A stretch of 64,000 nt of DNA. Origin: Streptomyces xanthophaeus. GTDB lineage: Bacteria > Actinomycetota > Actinomycetes > Streptomycetales > Streptomycetaceae. The notes below the pieces were generated by a model. It ran no database searches. It saw nothing but the letters and a program-made list of their open reading frames with translations, and was not told where the DNA came from. Made by a program: the position numbers and the translations under genes. This document shows positions 34,512 to 43,223 of the stretch, piece by piece (positions within the stretch are counted from its first letter, which is position 1; every line of letters begins with the position of its first letter). The stretch is taken from the NCBI RefSeq assembly GCF_030440515.1, contig NZ_CP076543.1:2294001-2358000 (forward strand), given 5' to 3'.

Positions 34512-34527
34512 ACTAAAGCGCATTAGT
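34512..34527 (+). promoter_or_regulatory. LacI-type operator O1
   Basis: ACTAAAGCGCATTAGT is a 16-bp palindrome with one mismatched pair and a central GCGC, the usual form for LacI-family operators. It recurs 56 bp downstream. Confidence 0.6.
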
Positions 34528-34567
34528 TTCCTCAGGCTCTTCGCCCTGGAAGCCTTGTGTCAACTGG

Positions 34568-34583
34568 GCTGAAGCGCATAAGT
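34568..34583 (+). promoter_or_regulatory. LacI-type operator O2, overlapping the probable -10
   Basis: GCTGAAGCGCATAAGT agrees with O1 at 13 of 16 positions. It overlaps the candidate -10 element TAAGTA, so repressor bound here would block transcription of the glycosidase genes. The pair could support DNA looping. Confidence 0.6.
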
Positions 34584-34688
34584 ACACGAGCGGGGGCCCT
34601 GTTGACTTTCCTCACCCGCACCGGCAGGTTGTGCCGCATCCGGTGAATTCCTCCAGTACTCGCGTACTCCAGAACTCCAGGACGCCCT

Positions 34689-35978
34689 GTGCCCGATGAC
34701 GCGCTCCGCTTCGGCGCCAACTACACCCCGGCCCGCGGCTGGTTCCACCACTGGCTGGACTTCGACCTCGCCGAGGTACGGGCCGACCTCGACTCGATCG
34801 CCGCGCTCGGGCTGGACCACATCCGCGTCTTCCCGCTGTGGCCGGTCTTCCAGCCGAACCGGACGCTCATCCGGCCGCGCGCCGTCGAGCAGCTCGTCGC
34901 GCTCGCCGACGCGGCCGCCGAGCACGGGCTCGACGTCAACGTGGACGGCCTGCAGGGGCACTTGTCGAGCTTCGACTTCCTGCCCGCCTGGACCCGGACC
35001 TGGCACCGGCGCAGCATCTTCACCGACCCGGACGTGGTCGCCGGGCAGGAGGAGTACCTGCGCACGCTCGCCGCGGCCCTCGCCGACCGGCCGAACTTCC
35101 TGGGCATGACGGTCGGCAACGAGATCAACCAGTTCTCCGGCCCCCCGCACCCCGACCCCGACCGGATCACCCCGGACCAGGCCGCCCGCTGGCTGGAGCG
35201 GATGCTCGCCGCCTGCGAGGCGGGCGCACCGGGGCGGCTGCATCTGCATGCCGAGTACGACGCGGCCTGGTACCAGGACGGGCACCCCTTCACCGCGGCC
35301 CAGGCGGCCCGGCTGGGCGGGGCCACCGCCGTGCACTCCTGGGTGTTCAACGGCACCGCCCAGCGCCACGGCCGGAGCGGGACGGCGACCGAGCACCATG
35401 CCGCCTACCTGATCGAGCTGTCCAAGGCCTGGGCCCTGGACCCCCACCGCCCGGTGTGGCTCCAGGAGGTCGGTGCCCCGGCGCCGCTGATCCCGCCCGA
35501 GCACGCGGCGCGGTTCACCGAGGCCACCCTCGCGAACGCCCTGGACTGCCCGGACCTGTGGGGCGTGACCTGGTGGTGTTCGCACGACGTGTCCCGGGAG
35601 CTCGCGGACTTCCCGGAGCTGGAGTACGGCCTCGGCCTGCTCGGCAACGACCGCCGGACCAAGCCGGCCGGCGCCGCCGTCTCCCGGATCGCCGCGCGGT
35701 GGCGGGGCCGCGCGCACCGCCCGGCCCCGCGGTCCACCGCGCTCGCCGTGGACATCGGCGGGGATGCGGGCGAGGTCGCGGGCGCTGACGCCGGCGGGGC
35801 GGCGGGGGCTCCGGGGCGCTCGGTGTGCGCCCCGGGCGGCGCCTTCTTCGAAGCCTGGGCCTCGCTGACTGCCCAGGGGGTGCGCCCTGCGGTGGTCCTC
35901 GCGGAACGCGCCGCGGACCCCGCCCATCTGGCCGCGCGCGGCATCACCGAGGTGCTGCACGTACACGACGTGACGTGA
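34689..35978 (+). CDS. GH5-type glycoside hydrolase, probably beta-mannosidase
   Basis: This 429-residue TIM-barrel hydrolase is of clan A. The acid/base is Glu145 (TVGNEIN) and the nucleophile Glu260 (WLQEVGAP), with barrel landmarks GLDHIRVFPLWP and WGVTWWCSHD. No signal peptide is visible, so it should be intracellular. Its size and pattern recall subfamily GH5_18 beta-mannosidases that split Man-beta-1,4-GlcNAc, the N-glycan core disaccharide; that placement is from memory. A Gly/Ala-rich linker near residue 355 precedes a short C-terminal domain. The GTG at 34689 is the only close start. It is 82 bp ahead of a GH85 gene and behind LacI operators. Confidence 0.8.
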   Translation: MPDDALRFGANYTPARGWFHHWLDFDLAEVRADLDSIAALGLDHIRVFPLWPVFQPNRTLIRPRAVEQLVALADAAAEHGLDVNVDGLQGHLSSFDFLPAWTRTWHRRSIFTDPDVVAGQEEYLRTLAAALADRPNFLGMTVGNEINQFSGPPHPDPDRITPDQAARWLERMLAACEAGAPGRLHLHAEYDAAWYQDGHPFTAAQAARLGGATAVHSWVFNGTAQRHGRSGTATEHHAAYLIELSKAWALDPHRPVWLQEVGAPAPLIPPEHAARFTEATLANALDCPDLWGVTWWCSHDVSRELADFPELEYGLGLLGNDRRTKPAGAAVSRIAARWRGRAHRPAPRSTALAVDIGGDAGEVAGADAGGAAGAPGRSVCAPGGAFFEAWASLTAQGVRPAVVLAERAADPAHLAARGITEVLHVHDVT

Positions 35979-36060
35979 CCTGCCCAGACCTGCCAGACCT
36001 GCCTGACCGAGCGATCCACCGATCCTTTCGATCCACCGATCCCTTCGTGAGGAGCCCCGC

Positions 36061-38229
36061 ATGCCCGAGACCGACAACGGCGTCGATCCCCGCACGCCGC
36101 CCGCCGCGGTACGGCCGACCCGGCGCAGGGTGCTGGCCACCGGGGCCGCGGCCGCCGCGCTGCTGGGCCTGGCGGGCCGCGCCCGGGCCGCCGCCGCGCC
36201 CGCCCCCTTACCCGTCGGAACACCGGCACCGGCACCGGCACCGGCCCCGGCCGACCTGGCCCCGTACGCCTCGTACTGGTTCCCGGACTCCCTCCCCTCG
36301 GGGACCCCCGGCCCCGGGATCGTGTGGCGCTCGCTCAGCCGGTGGACCCCCGAGAGCGATCCCGATCTGGCCCACAACACCTCGACCGTGCCCCTGGCGG
36401 AACGGTTCACCCCGGTCCCGGCGAACCGGGACGCCCGCGCCGGCCAGGCCCGTATCTCCTCCCTGGTCTCCTTCGGGCCCACGGCCGCGAACCCGTCCCA
36501 GGGCTCCCCGACCGCCGACCACTACGCGCTCACGCACTGGGCGTACATCGACGAGCTGGTCTTCTGGGGCGGCTCCGCCGGCGAGGGCATCGTGCTCGCG
36601 CCGAACGCGCCCGTGGTCGACGCCGCCCACCGCAACGGGGTGCGGGTGCTGGGCAACGTGTTCCTGCCGCCCGTCGCCTACGGCGGCGACCTCCGGTGGA
36701 CCCGCGACCTGGTGCGGCGGGACTCCCTCGGCCGCTTCCCGATCGCCGACAAGCTCGTCCAGGTGGCGCGGACCTACGGCTTCGACGGCTGGTTCGTGAA
36801 CGCCGAGACCGACGGCGGGGACAGTGCGCTCGCCACCCGGATGCGGGAGTTCCTGCGCGCCCTGCGGGCGGCAGGCGAGCCTCACGGTCTGCGCATCACC
36901 TGGTACGACGCCATGAACAGCACCGGCCGGGTGGGCTGGCAGGGCGCCCTCAACGCGCTCAACCAGGAGTTCTTCGAGGACCGGGCCGGGAAGGTCTCGG
37001 ACACGATGTTCGTCGACTTCCGCTGGACCCCGGACACCCTGGCCGCCTCGGGCATGCTCGCCGGCCGCCTCGGCCGCTCCCGCCACGACCTGTGGGCCGC
37101 GGTGGACACCGAGTCCCGAGGCTGGGACTCCGTCGTCGACTGGGACGCGATCGTCCCGCGCGGGCGGGACCACGTCGTCAGCTACGGCTTCTACCGGCCC
37201 GAATGGACCCGCAACCACCTCACCGACCGCTCCCCCGGAGCCTTCCACCGCGCCGACGACCGGTTCTGGACGGGCGAGTCCCTCGACCCGGCGCGGCCCG
37301 CGCCCGAATCCGGGTCCCGCTGGCGGGCCCCCGCGACGGTCGTCGCCGACCGGTCCACCGTCACCGGGCTCCCCTTCGCCTGCTCCTTCAACACCGGCCA
37401 CGGGCTGCGCTGGTACGACGACGGCAGGGTCGTCTCGGACGCGCCCTGGAACCACCTCGGGCTCCAGGACCAGCTCCCCGGCCGCCGCTGGGCGGTGGAC
37501 ACCGCCGGGGTGCGCCCCTCGGTCACCCTGGACTTCGCGGTTGCCTGGCGCGGCGGCTCCAGCCTGCTCGTCGAAGGCGCGCCGACCGCGCCCGTGATCA
37601 TCGGGCTGCACTCCACACGGCTGCCGCTGACCCGCGGGTCGGTCCTGGAGCTGGTGCACGCCACCGGCCCGGAGCCGGTCCCGGCTGCGATCGTGGTGGA
37701 GGTCGGCGTGGCCGTCCGCGAACCGTCAGGCCCCGGCGAGCCGGTCCCGTACACGTGGCTGCCGGCCGGGACCCGGGACGCCGGCCAGGGCTGGCGCGTG
37801 ACGCGGGCCGGGCTGGCGTCGCTGGCGGGCAGGACCGCGTACGGCCTGGCGGTACGGATCACCGCGCCCGGGAGGAAGCCGGTGGCGTGGCGGATCGGTG
37901 CCGTGTCGGTGCACGACGAGACCCGCACCCGGCGCCCGGCCCCACCCACCGCACCGGTCGTGGACGCCTCGTCCCGGCAGGACGGCCGGGCCTGGCTGCG
38001 CCTGTCCTGGCGGGCGGCGGCCGGTCCCGGCGGTCGTCCGCGCCACTACGAGGTGTGGCGGGTCCTCCCGGACGGCACCCGGCGCTTCCTCGGGGGCACC
38101 TGCGGCACCGCCCTGTACCTGCCCGCCGTCCCGCGTGCCGGGCGGGAGCGGGCGGCGGCCTTCGAGGTCCGGGCCGTCGACGAGCTGTACGCGGTGTCGG
38201 AGGCAGCCCGCACCACCCTCGTCTGGTAG
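36061..38229 (+). CDS. Secreted GH85 endo-beta-N-acetylglucosaminidase
   Basis: This 722-residue enzyme matches ENGase (GH85), which cuts the GlcNAc-beta-1,4-GlcNAc bond in the core of N-linked glycans. A Tat-type signal (RRRVLATGAAAAALLGLAGR) precedes a Pro/Ala-rich linker. The catalytic NxE pair is Asn247 and Glu249 in GWFVNAETDGG; other family marks are WAYIDELVFWGG, LGNVFLPP and the MFVDFRW segment. Beta-sandwich regions follow, and the last 90 residues look like a fibronectin-III-type domain (HYEVWRVLPDG). It follows the GH5-like gene, with two direct repeats of GATCCACCGATCC in the gap, and is probably co-transcribed. Confidence 0.88.
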   Translation: MPETDNGVDPRTPPAAVRPTRRRVLATGAAAAALLGLAGRARAAAAPAPLPVGTPAPAPAPAPADLAPYASYWFPDSLPSGTPGPGIVWRSLSRWTPESDPDLAHNTSTVPLAERFTPVPANRDARAGQARISSLVSFGPTAANPSQGSPTADHYALTHWAYIDELVFWGGSAGEGIVLAPNAPVVDAAHRNGVRVLGNVFLPPVAYGGDLRWTRDLVRRDSLGRFPIADKLVQVARTYGFDGWFVNAETDGGDSALATRMREFLRALRAAGEPHGLRITWYDAMNSTGRVGWQGALNALNQEFFEDRAGKVSDTMFVDFRWTPDTLAASGMLAGRLGRSRHDLWAAVDTESRGWDSVVDWDAIVPRGRDHVVSYGFYRPEWTRNHLTDRSPGAFHRADDRFWTGESLDPARPAPESGSRWRAPATVVADRSTVTGLPFACSFNTGHGLRWYDDGRVVSDAPWNHLGLQDQLPGRRWAVDTAGVRPSVTLDFAVAWRGGSSLLVEGAPTAPVIIGLHSTRLPLTRGSVLELVHATGPEPVPAAIVVEVGVAVREPSGPGEPVPYTWLPAGTRDAGQGWRVTRAGLASLAGRTAYGLAVRITAPGRKPVAWRIGAVSVHDETRTRRPAPPTAPVVDASSRQDGRAWLRLSWRAAAGPGGRPRHYEVWRVLPDGTRRFLGGTCGTALYLPAVPRAGRERAAAFEVRAVDELYAVSEAARTTLVW

Positions 38230-38266
38230 CCGGACCCACGAGGCCTGGAGGTCGGGCCCCTGGGGG

Positions 38267-39682
38267 TCAGGCGCCCTGGGGGTCGGTGCGCGGGACGGCC
38301 ACCGTCACCCGCAGCCCGTGCGGCGGGTTCTTCTCGTAGGAGAGGGTCCCGCCGCCCGCGGCGAGCAGGGCCCGGGAGATCGACAGGCCGAGCCCGGAGC
38401 CCTTGACGTTCTGGTGGCGGCCGCTGCGCCAGAACCGGTCGCCGACGCGGAGCAGCTCGTCCTCGGTGAGGCCGGGGCCGCGGTCGGCGACGACCACACG
38501 GACGGAGCGCCCCTCGCTGGAGACGGAGACCTCGACCTCCTCCCCCGTGGGGGTGAACTTGAGGGCGTTGTCGATGACCGCGTCGAGTGCGCTGGACAGG
38601 GCGATGGGGTCGGCCCAGCCGGTGATGGCGGTCCGGCCCGTCTCGGTGAGCCGTACGCCCTTCTCCTCGGCGTACGGGCGCCACGCGGCGACCCGCTCGG
38701 CCGCCAGGGCCCCGATGTCGGTGAGGCTGATCTCGGCGGAGGCGTGCTCGGCCAGCGCCAGGTCCAGCAGGTCGTCCAGGACCTGGGTCAGGCGCTTGCC
38801 CTCGGTGCGCACGGAGGCGATCTCCTCGTTCCCCTCGGGCAGCTCCAGGGCGAGCAGCTCGATCCGCAGGAGCAGCGCCGCGAGCGGGTTGCGCAGCTGG
38901 TGGGAGGCGTCGGCGACGAACGCCCTCTGCTGTTCCAGGACCTCTTCGACGTTGTCGGCCATCTCGTTGAACGAGTGGGCCAGGCGTTGGAGTTCCGGGG
39001 GCCCGCCGGCGGCCGCGACGCGCGAGTTCATCCGTCCCGTGGCGATGCCGTGGGCGGCGGCGTCCAGGGTCTGCACGGGCTTGAGCACCCAGCTGGTGAG
39101 CTTGAGGGCGGCGCCGAAGGCGACCAGCATGGCGGCGGCGAGCCCGCCCGCGATCAGCAGCCAGCCCTTCAGGATGCGGGCGCGCATCTGGTCGGTCGGC
39201 GATTCGGTGGCGACGACCGCGACCACGTCACCGTCGAGGACGACCGGGGAGACGACGAGCAGTTTGCCGTCGGTCTGCCAGGGCCACACCTGCGGCGGGT
39301 CATGGCTGCGCCGGCCGGCCAGCGCTTCCGCGAAGGCCCGGCGGCCCTCGGCCGATTCCGGGAGCTGCCACCAGCCCGGGGACCGCGCCAGGGCGTTGTA
39401 GTTGCGGTGGAAGATGCCGACGCGGATTCCGTACAGGGTCTGGTAGCGGGCGAGTTCGAGCCCGAGGGCATCGCGGCGCTCTTCGGCTCCGGTGGTGGAT
39501 CCCGAGCCCTCGGCATCGATGAAGAACTGCGCGAGGGCGGCGAAGCGGGCGCTGTCGTCGATCCGGTCGACCACCACCCGCTGCTGCTGGCCGGCTGCCA
39601 GGCTCACCGCGAGCGGGAAGCCGAGGGCGAGCAGCGTGCCCGCCATCAGGATGACGAGCAGGGGGAGCAGACGGGCACGCAC
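38267..39682 (-). CDS. Sensor histidine kinase
   Basis: This 471-residue kinase has two membrane segments (about 5-27 and 157-178) enclosing an extracytoplasmic sensor domain of about 130 residues, then HAMP, HisKA and HATPase domains. The phosphorylated His lies in ADASHQLRNPLAAL, and the ATP site shows the N box (DNALKF), G1 (DRGPGL) and G2 (GSGLGLSI). The GTG at 39682 lies 12 bp after the response regulator gene, so the two form an operon and a cognate pair. The signal is unknown. Confidence 0.94.
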   Translation of the reverse strand: MRARLLPLLVILMAGTLLALGFPLAVSLAAGQQQRVVVDRIDDSARFAALAQFFIDAEGSGSTTGAEERRDALGLELARYQTLYGIRVGIFHRNYNALARSPGWWQLPESAEGRRAFAEALAGRRSHDPPQVWPWQTDGKLLVVSPVVLDGDVVAVVATESPTDQMRARILKGWLLIAGGLAAAMLVAFGAALKLTSWVLKPVQTLDAAAHGIATGRMNSRVAAAGGPPELQRLAHSFNEMADNVEEVLEQQRAFVADASHQLRNPLAALLLRIELLALELPEGNEEIASVRTEGKRLTQVLDDLLDLALAEHASAEISLTDIGALAAERVAAWRPYAEEKGVRLTETGRTAITGWADPIALSSALDAVIDNALKFTPTGEEVEVSVSSEGRSVRVVVADRGPGLTEDELLRVGDRFWRSGRHQNVKGSGLGLSISRALLAAGGGTLSYEKNPPHGLRVTVAVPRTDPQGA

Positions 39683-39694
39683 GGCAGAGGGCCC

Positions 39695-40411
39695 CTAGGG
39701 AGCGGCCGGGGCGACGAGCCGGTAGCCCACCCCTCGGACGGTCTCGATGAGGGCGGGCATGCGCAGCTTGGAGCGCAGCGAGGCGACGTGGACCTCCAGG
39801 GTGCGCCCGGTCCCCTCCCAGCTGGTGCGCCACACCTCGCTGATGATCTGCTCGCGGCGGAAGACGACGCCGGGCCGCTGCGCGAGCAGGGCCAGCAGGT
39901 CGAACTCCTTGCGGGTGAGGGGTACGTCGGCGCCGTCCACGCTGACCCGGCGGGTGGGCAGCTCGATGCTGACGGGGCCGAGGCGGACGGTCGCGGGCGT
40001 ACCGGTTCCGGGCGCGGCGGCCTCTTCGGCGGCGCCGGTGCGCCGGGCGACGGCGTGGATCCGGGCGAGGAGCTCGCCGGTGTCGTAGGGCTTGACCACG
40101 TAGTCGTCGGCGCCCATGTTCAGGCCGTGGATGCGGGAGCGTACGTCGGCCCGGGCGGTCACCATGATCACGGGTGTGGCGGTGCGCTTGCGGATCTTGC
40201 CGCACACCTCGTAGCCGTCCTGGTCGGGCAGACCGAGGTCGAGCAGGATCACACCGTAGGGCTGGGGGGAGGCCGGGGCGCCGGCGGCCAGGATCGCCTG
40301 CAGGGCCTCTTCGCCGTTGCGGGCGTGGGTGACCTGGAAGCCGTGGCGGGCGAGGATCGCGGACAGGGCTGCCGCGACGTGATCGTCGTCCTCGACGAGC
40401 AGCAGTCTCAT
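39695..40411 (-). CDS. OmpR family response regulator
   Basis: This 238-residue regulator has a receiver domain with the acidic pair EDDD near residues 7-10, the phospho-acceptor Asp in VILLDLGLPDQDG (about residue 58) and the switch Lys in KPYDTGEL, followed by a winged-HTH output domain (LTRKEFDLLALLAQRPG). It is the first gene of the pair with the histidine kinase that follows. It is divergent from the glu operon, with about 300 bp between them; whether it controls that operon is unknown. Confidence 0.95.
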   Translation of the reverse strand: MRLLLVEDDDHVAAALSAILARHGFQVTHARNGEEALQAILAAGAPASPQPYGVILLDLGLPDQDGYEVCGKIRKRTATPVIMVTARADVRSRIHGLNMGADDYVVKPYDTGELLARIHAVARRTGAAEEAAAPGTGTPATVRLGPVSIELPTRRVSVDGADVPLTRKEFDLLALLAQRPGVVFRREQIISEVWRTSWEGTGRTLEVHVASLRSKLRMPALIETVRGVGYRLVAPAAP

Positions 40412-40647
40412 GCCGTCCCCCTCTCCTCTTCTCTCACTCGGGCTTCACCACGCATGGTCACACGCGGGGCCGCACGTAGGGCCACCATGCATCCACGCCG
40501 ATGCGGAGTCCCACGTCAAGGGGGTCCCGCCCCGGCGCGCCTTCCGTTATGCACCCGGTACGCGTCCATGATCGACCACATCGGTGGTGCGCACGGAGCG
40601 TATCCGGAAGAGGCCGGATCGTTATCCTCAATTCTCCCTCAGATGTG

Positions 40648-40677
40648 ATGACGTTGTGCGCGTCACGTCACTACTGT
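40648..40677 (+). promoter_or_regulatory. Candidate promoter of the gluABCD operon
   Basis: ATGACG and TACTGT are separated by 18 bp, 34 bp ahead of the gluA start. A dyad TGACG-N7-CGTCA (40649-40665) overlaps the -35 and could be an operator. No regulator is identified. Confidence 0.4.
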
Positions 40678-40710
40678 CCTCCCAACCGAGGAGGACGGAG
40701 CAAGAAGCCG

Positions 40711-41496
40711 ATGAGCGGAGTATCAGTGACCAAGGACGTGCAGGACGCGGCCGGTGCCGCAGACGACCTGGTCGTACTGAGCAACGTCAACAAGCACTTC
40801 GGCGCGCTGCACGTGCTTCAGGACATCGATCTGAGCATTGCCCGCGGTGAGGTAGTCGTGGTGATCGGTCCCTCGGGATCGGGCAAGTCCACGCTGTGCC
40901 GGACCATCAACCGCCTGGAGACCATCGACTCGGGCACCATCACGCTCGACGGCAAGGAACTGCCCTCGGAGGGCAAGGAACTCGCCCGGCTGCGCGCCGA
41001 CGTCGGCATGGTCTTCCAGTCGTTCAACCTCTTCGCGCACAAGACGGTGCTGCAGAACGTCATGCTGGGCCAGCTGAAGGTCCGCAAGACCGACCAGGAG
41101 GCGGCCAAGGCGAAGGCACTGTCCCTGCTGGAGCGGGTGGGTGTCGGCACTCAGGCCGACAAGTACCCGGCGCAGCTCTCCGGCGGTCAGCAGCAGCGTG
41201 TGGCGATCGCCCGGGCGCTGGCCATGGAGCCGAAGGTGATGCTCTTCGACGAGCCGACCTCGGCGCTGGACCCGGAGATGATCAACGAGGTGCTGGAGGT
41301 CATGCAGCAGCTCGCCCGGGAGGGCATGACCATGGTGGTCGTGACGCACGAGATGGGGTTCGCCCGCTCCGCCGCCAACCGTGTCGTCTTCATGGCCGAC
41401 GGAAAGATCGTCGAAGAGGCGACTCCCGAGCAGTTCTTCAGCAACCCGCGCAGCGATCGGGCGAAGGACTTCCTGTCGAAGATCCTGCACCACTGA
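40711..41496 (+). CDS. gluA: Glutamate ABC transporter ATP-binding protein GluA
   Basis: This 261-residue ATPase powers glutamate uptake. It has Walker [10 protein letters not shown], the Q-loop VFQSFNLF, the signature [15 protein letters not shown], Walker [12 protein letters not shown] and the switch His in VVTHEMG. It is of the polar amino acid family and heads the operon gluABCD. The ATG at 40711 follows GGAGGACGGAG at some distance; a GTG at 40726 is possible. The N-terminal 20 residues are variable. Confidence 0.95.
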   Translation: MSGVSVTKDVQDAAGAADDLVVLSNVNKHFGALHVLQDIDLSIARGEVVVVIGPSGSGKSTLCRTINRLETIDSGTITLDGKELPSEGKELARLRADVGMVFQSFNLFAHKTVLQNVMLGQLKVRKTDQEAAKAKALSLLERVGVGTQADKYPAQLSGGQQQRVAIARALAMEPKVMLFDEPTSALDPEMINEVLEVMQQLAREGMTMVVVTHEMGFARSAANRVVFMADGKIVEEATPEQFFSNPRSDRAKDFLSKILHH

Positions 41497-41613
41497 GGTT
41501 TCCGTCTGGTAGTCATCCGTATGCGGATCACCGCCGGATCGTTCCTGTCGGCCGTGCGTGCGCCGTATGCGTCGCCCGTCGTTCAACAACGTCTCATCCG
41601 AGGGAAGTTCATC

Positions 41614-42465
41614 ATGAAGATCTCCAAGGCCGCTGCGGCCGCGGCTGTCGCCGTCGCTCTCGCCCTGACCGCGACCGCGTGTGGCGGCAGCAAGCAGGAC
41701 GCCGCCAGTGACGGTGGTGCCTCCGGTGGCGCCAAGGACAAGCTCGTCGTCGGCATCAAGTACGACCAGCCCGGCCTGGGCCTGAAGACCCCGGACGGCA
41801 AGTTCACGGGCTTCGACGTCGACGTCGCGACCTACGTCGCCAAGGAGCTCGGCTACGAGCCGAACCAGATCGAGTTCAAGCAGGCCGTCAGCGCCGAGCG
41901 CGAGAACCTGATCGCGAACGGCGACGTGAAGTTCGTCGTCGCGACCTACTCGATCAACGACAAGCGCAAGGAGAAGGTCGACTTCGCCGGCCCGTACTTC
42001 CTCGCGCACCAGGACCTGCTGGTCCGCGCCGACGACACGAGCATCACCAAGGCCGAGGACCTGAACAAGAAGAAGCTCTGCTCGGTCACCGGCTCCACCT
42101 CGGCGCAGAACGTCAAGACCAAGCTGGCCCCCGAGGCCGACCTGCTGGAGCAGGGTGGCTACTCCGAGTGCCTCACCGGCCTGGAGAACAAGGCCGTCGA
42201 CGCCCTGACCACGGACAACTCGATCCTGGCGGGCTACGCGGCGCAGGAGAAGAACAAGGGCAAGTTCAAGCTGGTCGGGCTGAGCCTGAGCAACGAGAAC
42301 TACGGCATCGGTCTGAAGAAGGGCGACAAGGAGCTCCAGACCAAGATCAACGCCGCGCTCAAGAAGATGGTCGAGGACGGCAGCTGGCAGAAGGCCGTGG
42401 ACAAGAACCTCGGTCCGGCCAACTTCAAGAGCGAGCCTGCCCCGCAGATCACCGAAGGCAGCTGA
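41614..42465 (+). CDS. gluB: Glutamate ABC transporter substrate-binding lipoprotein GluB
   Basis: This 283-residue lipoprotein has a signal peptide with lipobox LTATAC (Cys about residue 21) and a family-3 amino acid binding fold (KLVVGIKYDQPGLG, FTGFDVDVATYVAKELGY, GLSLSNENYGIGLKKGD). It captures glutamate outside the membrane for GluC/GluD. The ATG at 41614 has GAGGGAA ahead; the longer frame has no signal peptide at its start. It lies 117 bp after gluA, and a large hairpin follows its stop codon. Confidence 0.95.
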   Translation: MKISKAAAAAAVAVALALTATACGGSKQDAASDGGASGGAKDKLVVGIKYDQPGLGLKTPDGKFTGFDVDVATYVAKELGYEPNQIEFKQAVSAERENLIANGDVKFVVATYSINDKRKEKVDFAGPYFLAHQDLLVRADDTSITKAEDLNKKKLCSVTGSTSAQNVKTKLAPEADLLEQGGYSECLTGLENKAVDALTTDNSILAGYAAQEKNKGKFKLVGLSLSNENYGIGLKKGDKELQTKINAALKKMVEDGSWQKAVDKNLGPANFKSEPAPQITEGS

Positions 42466-42470
42466 TTCAT

Positions 42471-42521
42471 CGGTGAGGAGCGTCGCCGCCCGCCTGCCGC
42501 GGGCGGCGCCGCACCTCACCG
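42471..42521 (+). terminator. Two-part stem-loop between gluB and gluC
   Basis: An outer 8-bp stem (CGGTGAGG/CCTCACCG) encloses a perfect 10-bp inner stem (CGCCGCCCGC/GCGGGCGGCG) with a 5-nt loop. It starts 5 bp after gluB. It probably protects the gluAB mRNA 3' end or partly terminates transcription, so that binding protein is made in excess of permease. Confidence 0.75.
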
Positions 42522-42548
42522 GCCATCCTGGGGAGAGCGCAGGGCATC

Positions 42549-43223
42549 GTGTTCGATTTTCTTGATTCCGGGCAGTACGACGTGCTCGGAGCCTTCTGGG
42601 TGACGGTTCAGCTCACCCTCTACTCGGCGGCCGGATCCCTGATCTGGGGCACCGCCCTGGCCGGGATGCGGGTCAGCCCGGTCCCGCTGCTGCGGGCCTT
42701 CGGCACCGCTTACGTCAACCTGGTCCGCAACACCCCGCTGACCTTGCTGATCATCGGCTGCTCGCTGGGACTCAACCAGACCCTCGGCATCGCTCTGGGC
42801 GGCGACACGTTCAAGGAGACCGGCTTCCGGCTCGCGGTCCTCGGACTGATCGCCTACACCGGCACCTTCGTCTGCGAGGCCCTGCGCTCCGGCATCAACA
42901 CCGTGCCCGTCGGCCAGGCCGAGGCGGCCCGCGCGCTGGGACTGAGCTTCTTCCAGGTGCTCACCCTGATCGTGCTCCCCCAGGCTTTCCGGGCGGTCAT
43001 CGCACCGCTCGCCAACGTACTGATCGCGCTCACCAAGAACACCACGGTGGCGGCGACCATCGGCGTGGCCGAGGCGGCCCTGCTGATGAAGGAAATGCTC
43101 GAGAACGAGCCGCAGGCGCTCTTCGCGGTCTTCGCGGTCTTCGCCCTCGGTTTCGTCCTTCTGACCCTGCCCACCGGTCTTCTGCTGGGCTGGGTCGCCA
43201 AGCGAGTGGCGGTGAAGCGATGA
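42549..43223 (+). CDS. gluC: Glutamate ABC transporter permease GluC
   Basis: This 224-residue permease has about five membrane helices and the binding-protein-dependent transport signature EAARALGLSFFQVLTLIVLPQ region that contacts GluA. The N-terminal segment YDVLGAFWVTVQLTLYSA and the NTPLTLL motif are typical of the His/Glu permease family. The GTG at 42549 is the start; its stop overlaps the gluD start (ATGA), so translation is coupled. Confidence 0.94.
   Translation: MFDFLDSGQYDVLGAFWVTVQLTLYSAAGSLIWGTALAGMRVSPVPLLRAFGTAYVNLVRNTPLTLLIIGCSLGLNQTLGIALGGDTFKETGFRLAVLGLIAYTGTFVCEALRSGINTVPVGQAEAARALGLSFFQVLTLIVLPQAFRAVIAPLANVLIALTKNTTVAATIGVAEAALLMKEMLENEPQALFAVFAVFALGFVLLTLPTGLLLGWVAKRVAVKR

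Larger units (their letters stand above)
34161..34688. other. Divergent control region, LacI/ROK versus glycosidases
   Basis: No credible gene lies in this 528 bp stretch. The right part (34500-34600) is noticeably richer in A+T than its surroundings and holds two operator-like palindromes plus a possible promoter, TTGTGT (34555-34560)-18 bp-TAAGTA. The left 300 bp shows nothing I can assign. Confidence 0.7.

Noticed and set aside
37898..40648. 916-codon plus-strand frame across the two-component genes
   Set aside because: It runs antisense to both the kinase and the regulator genes, whose motifs are unambiguous.
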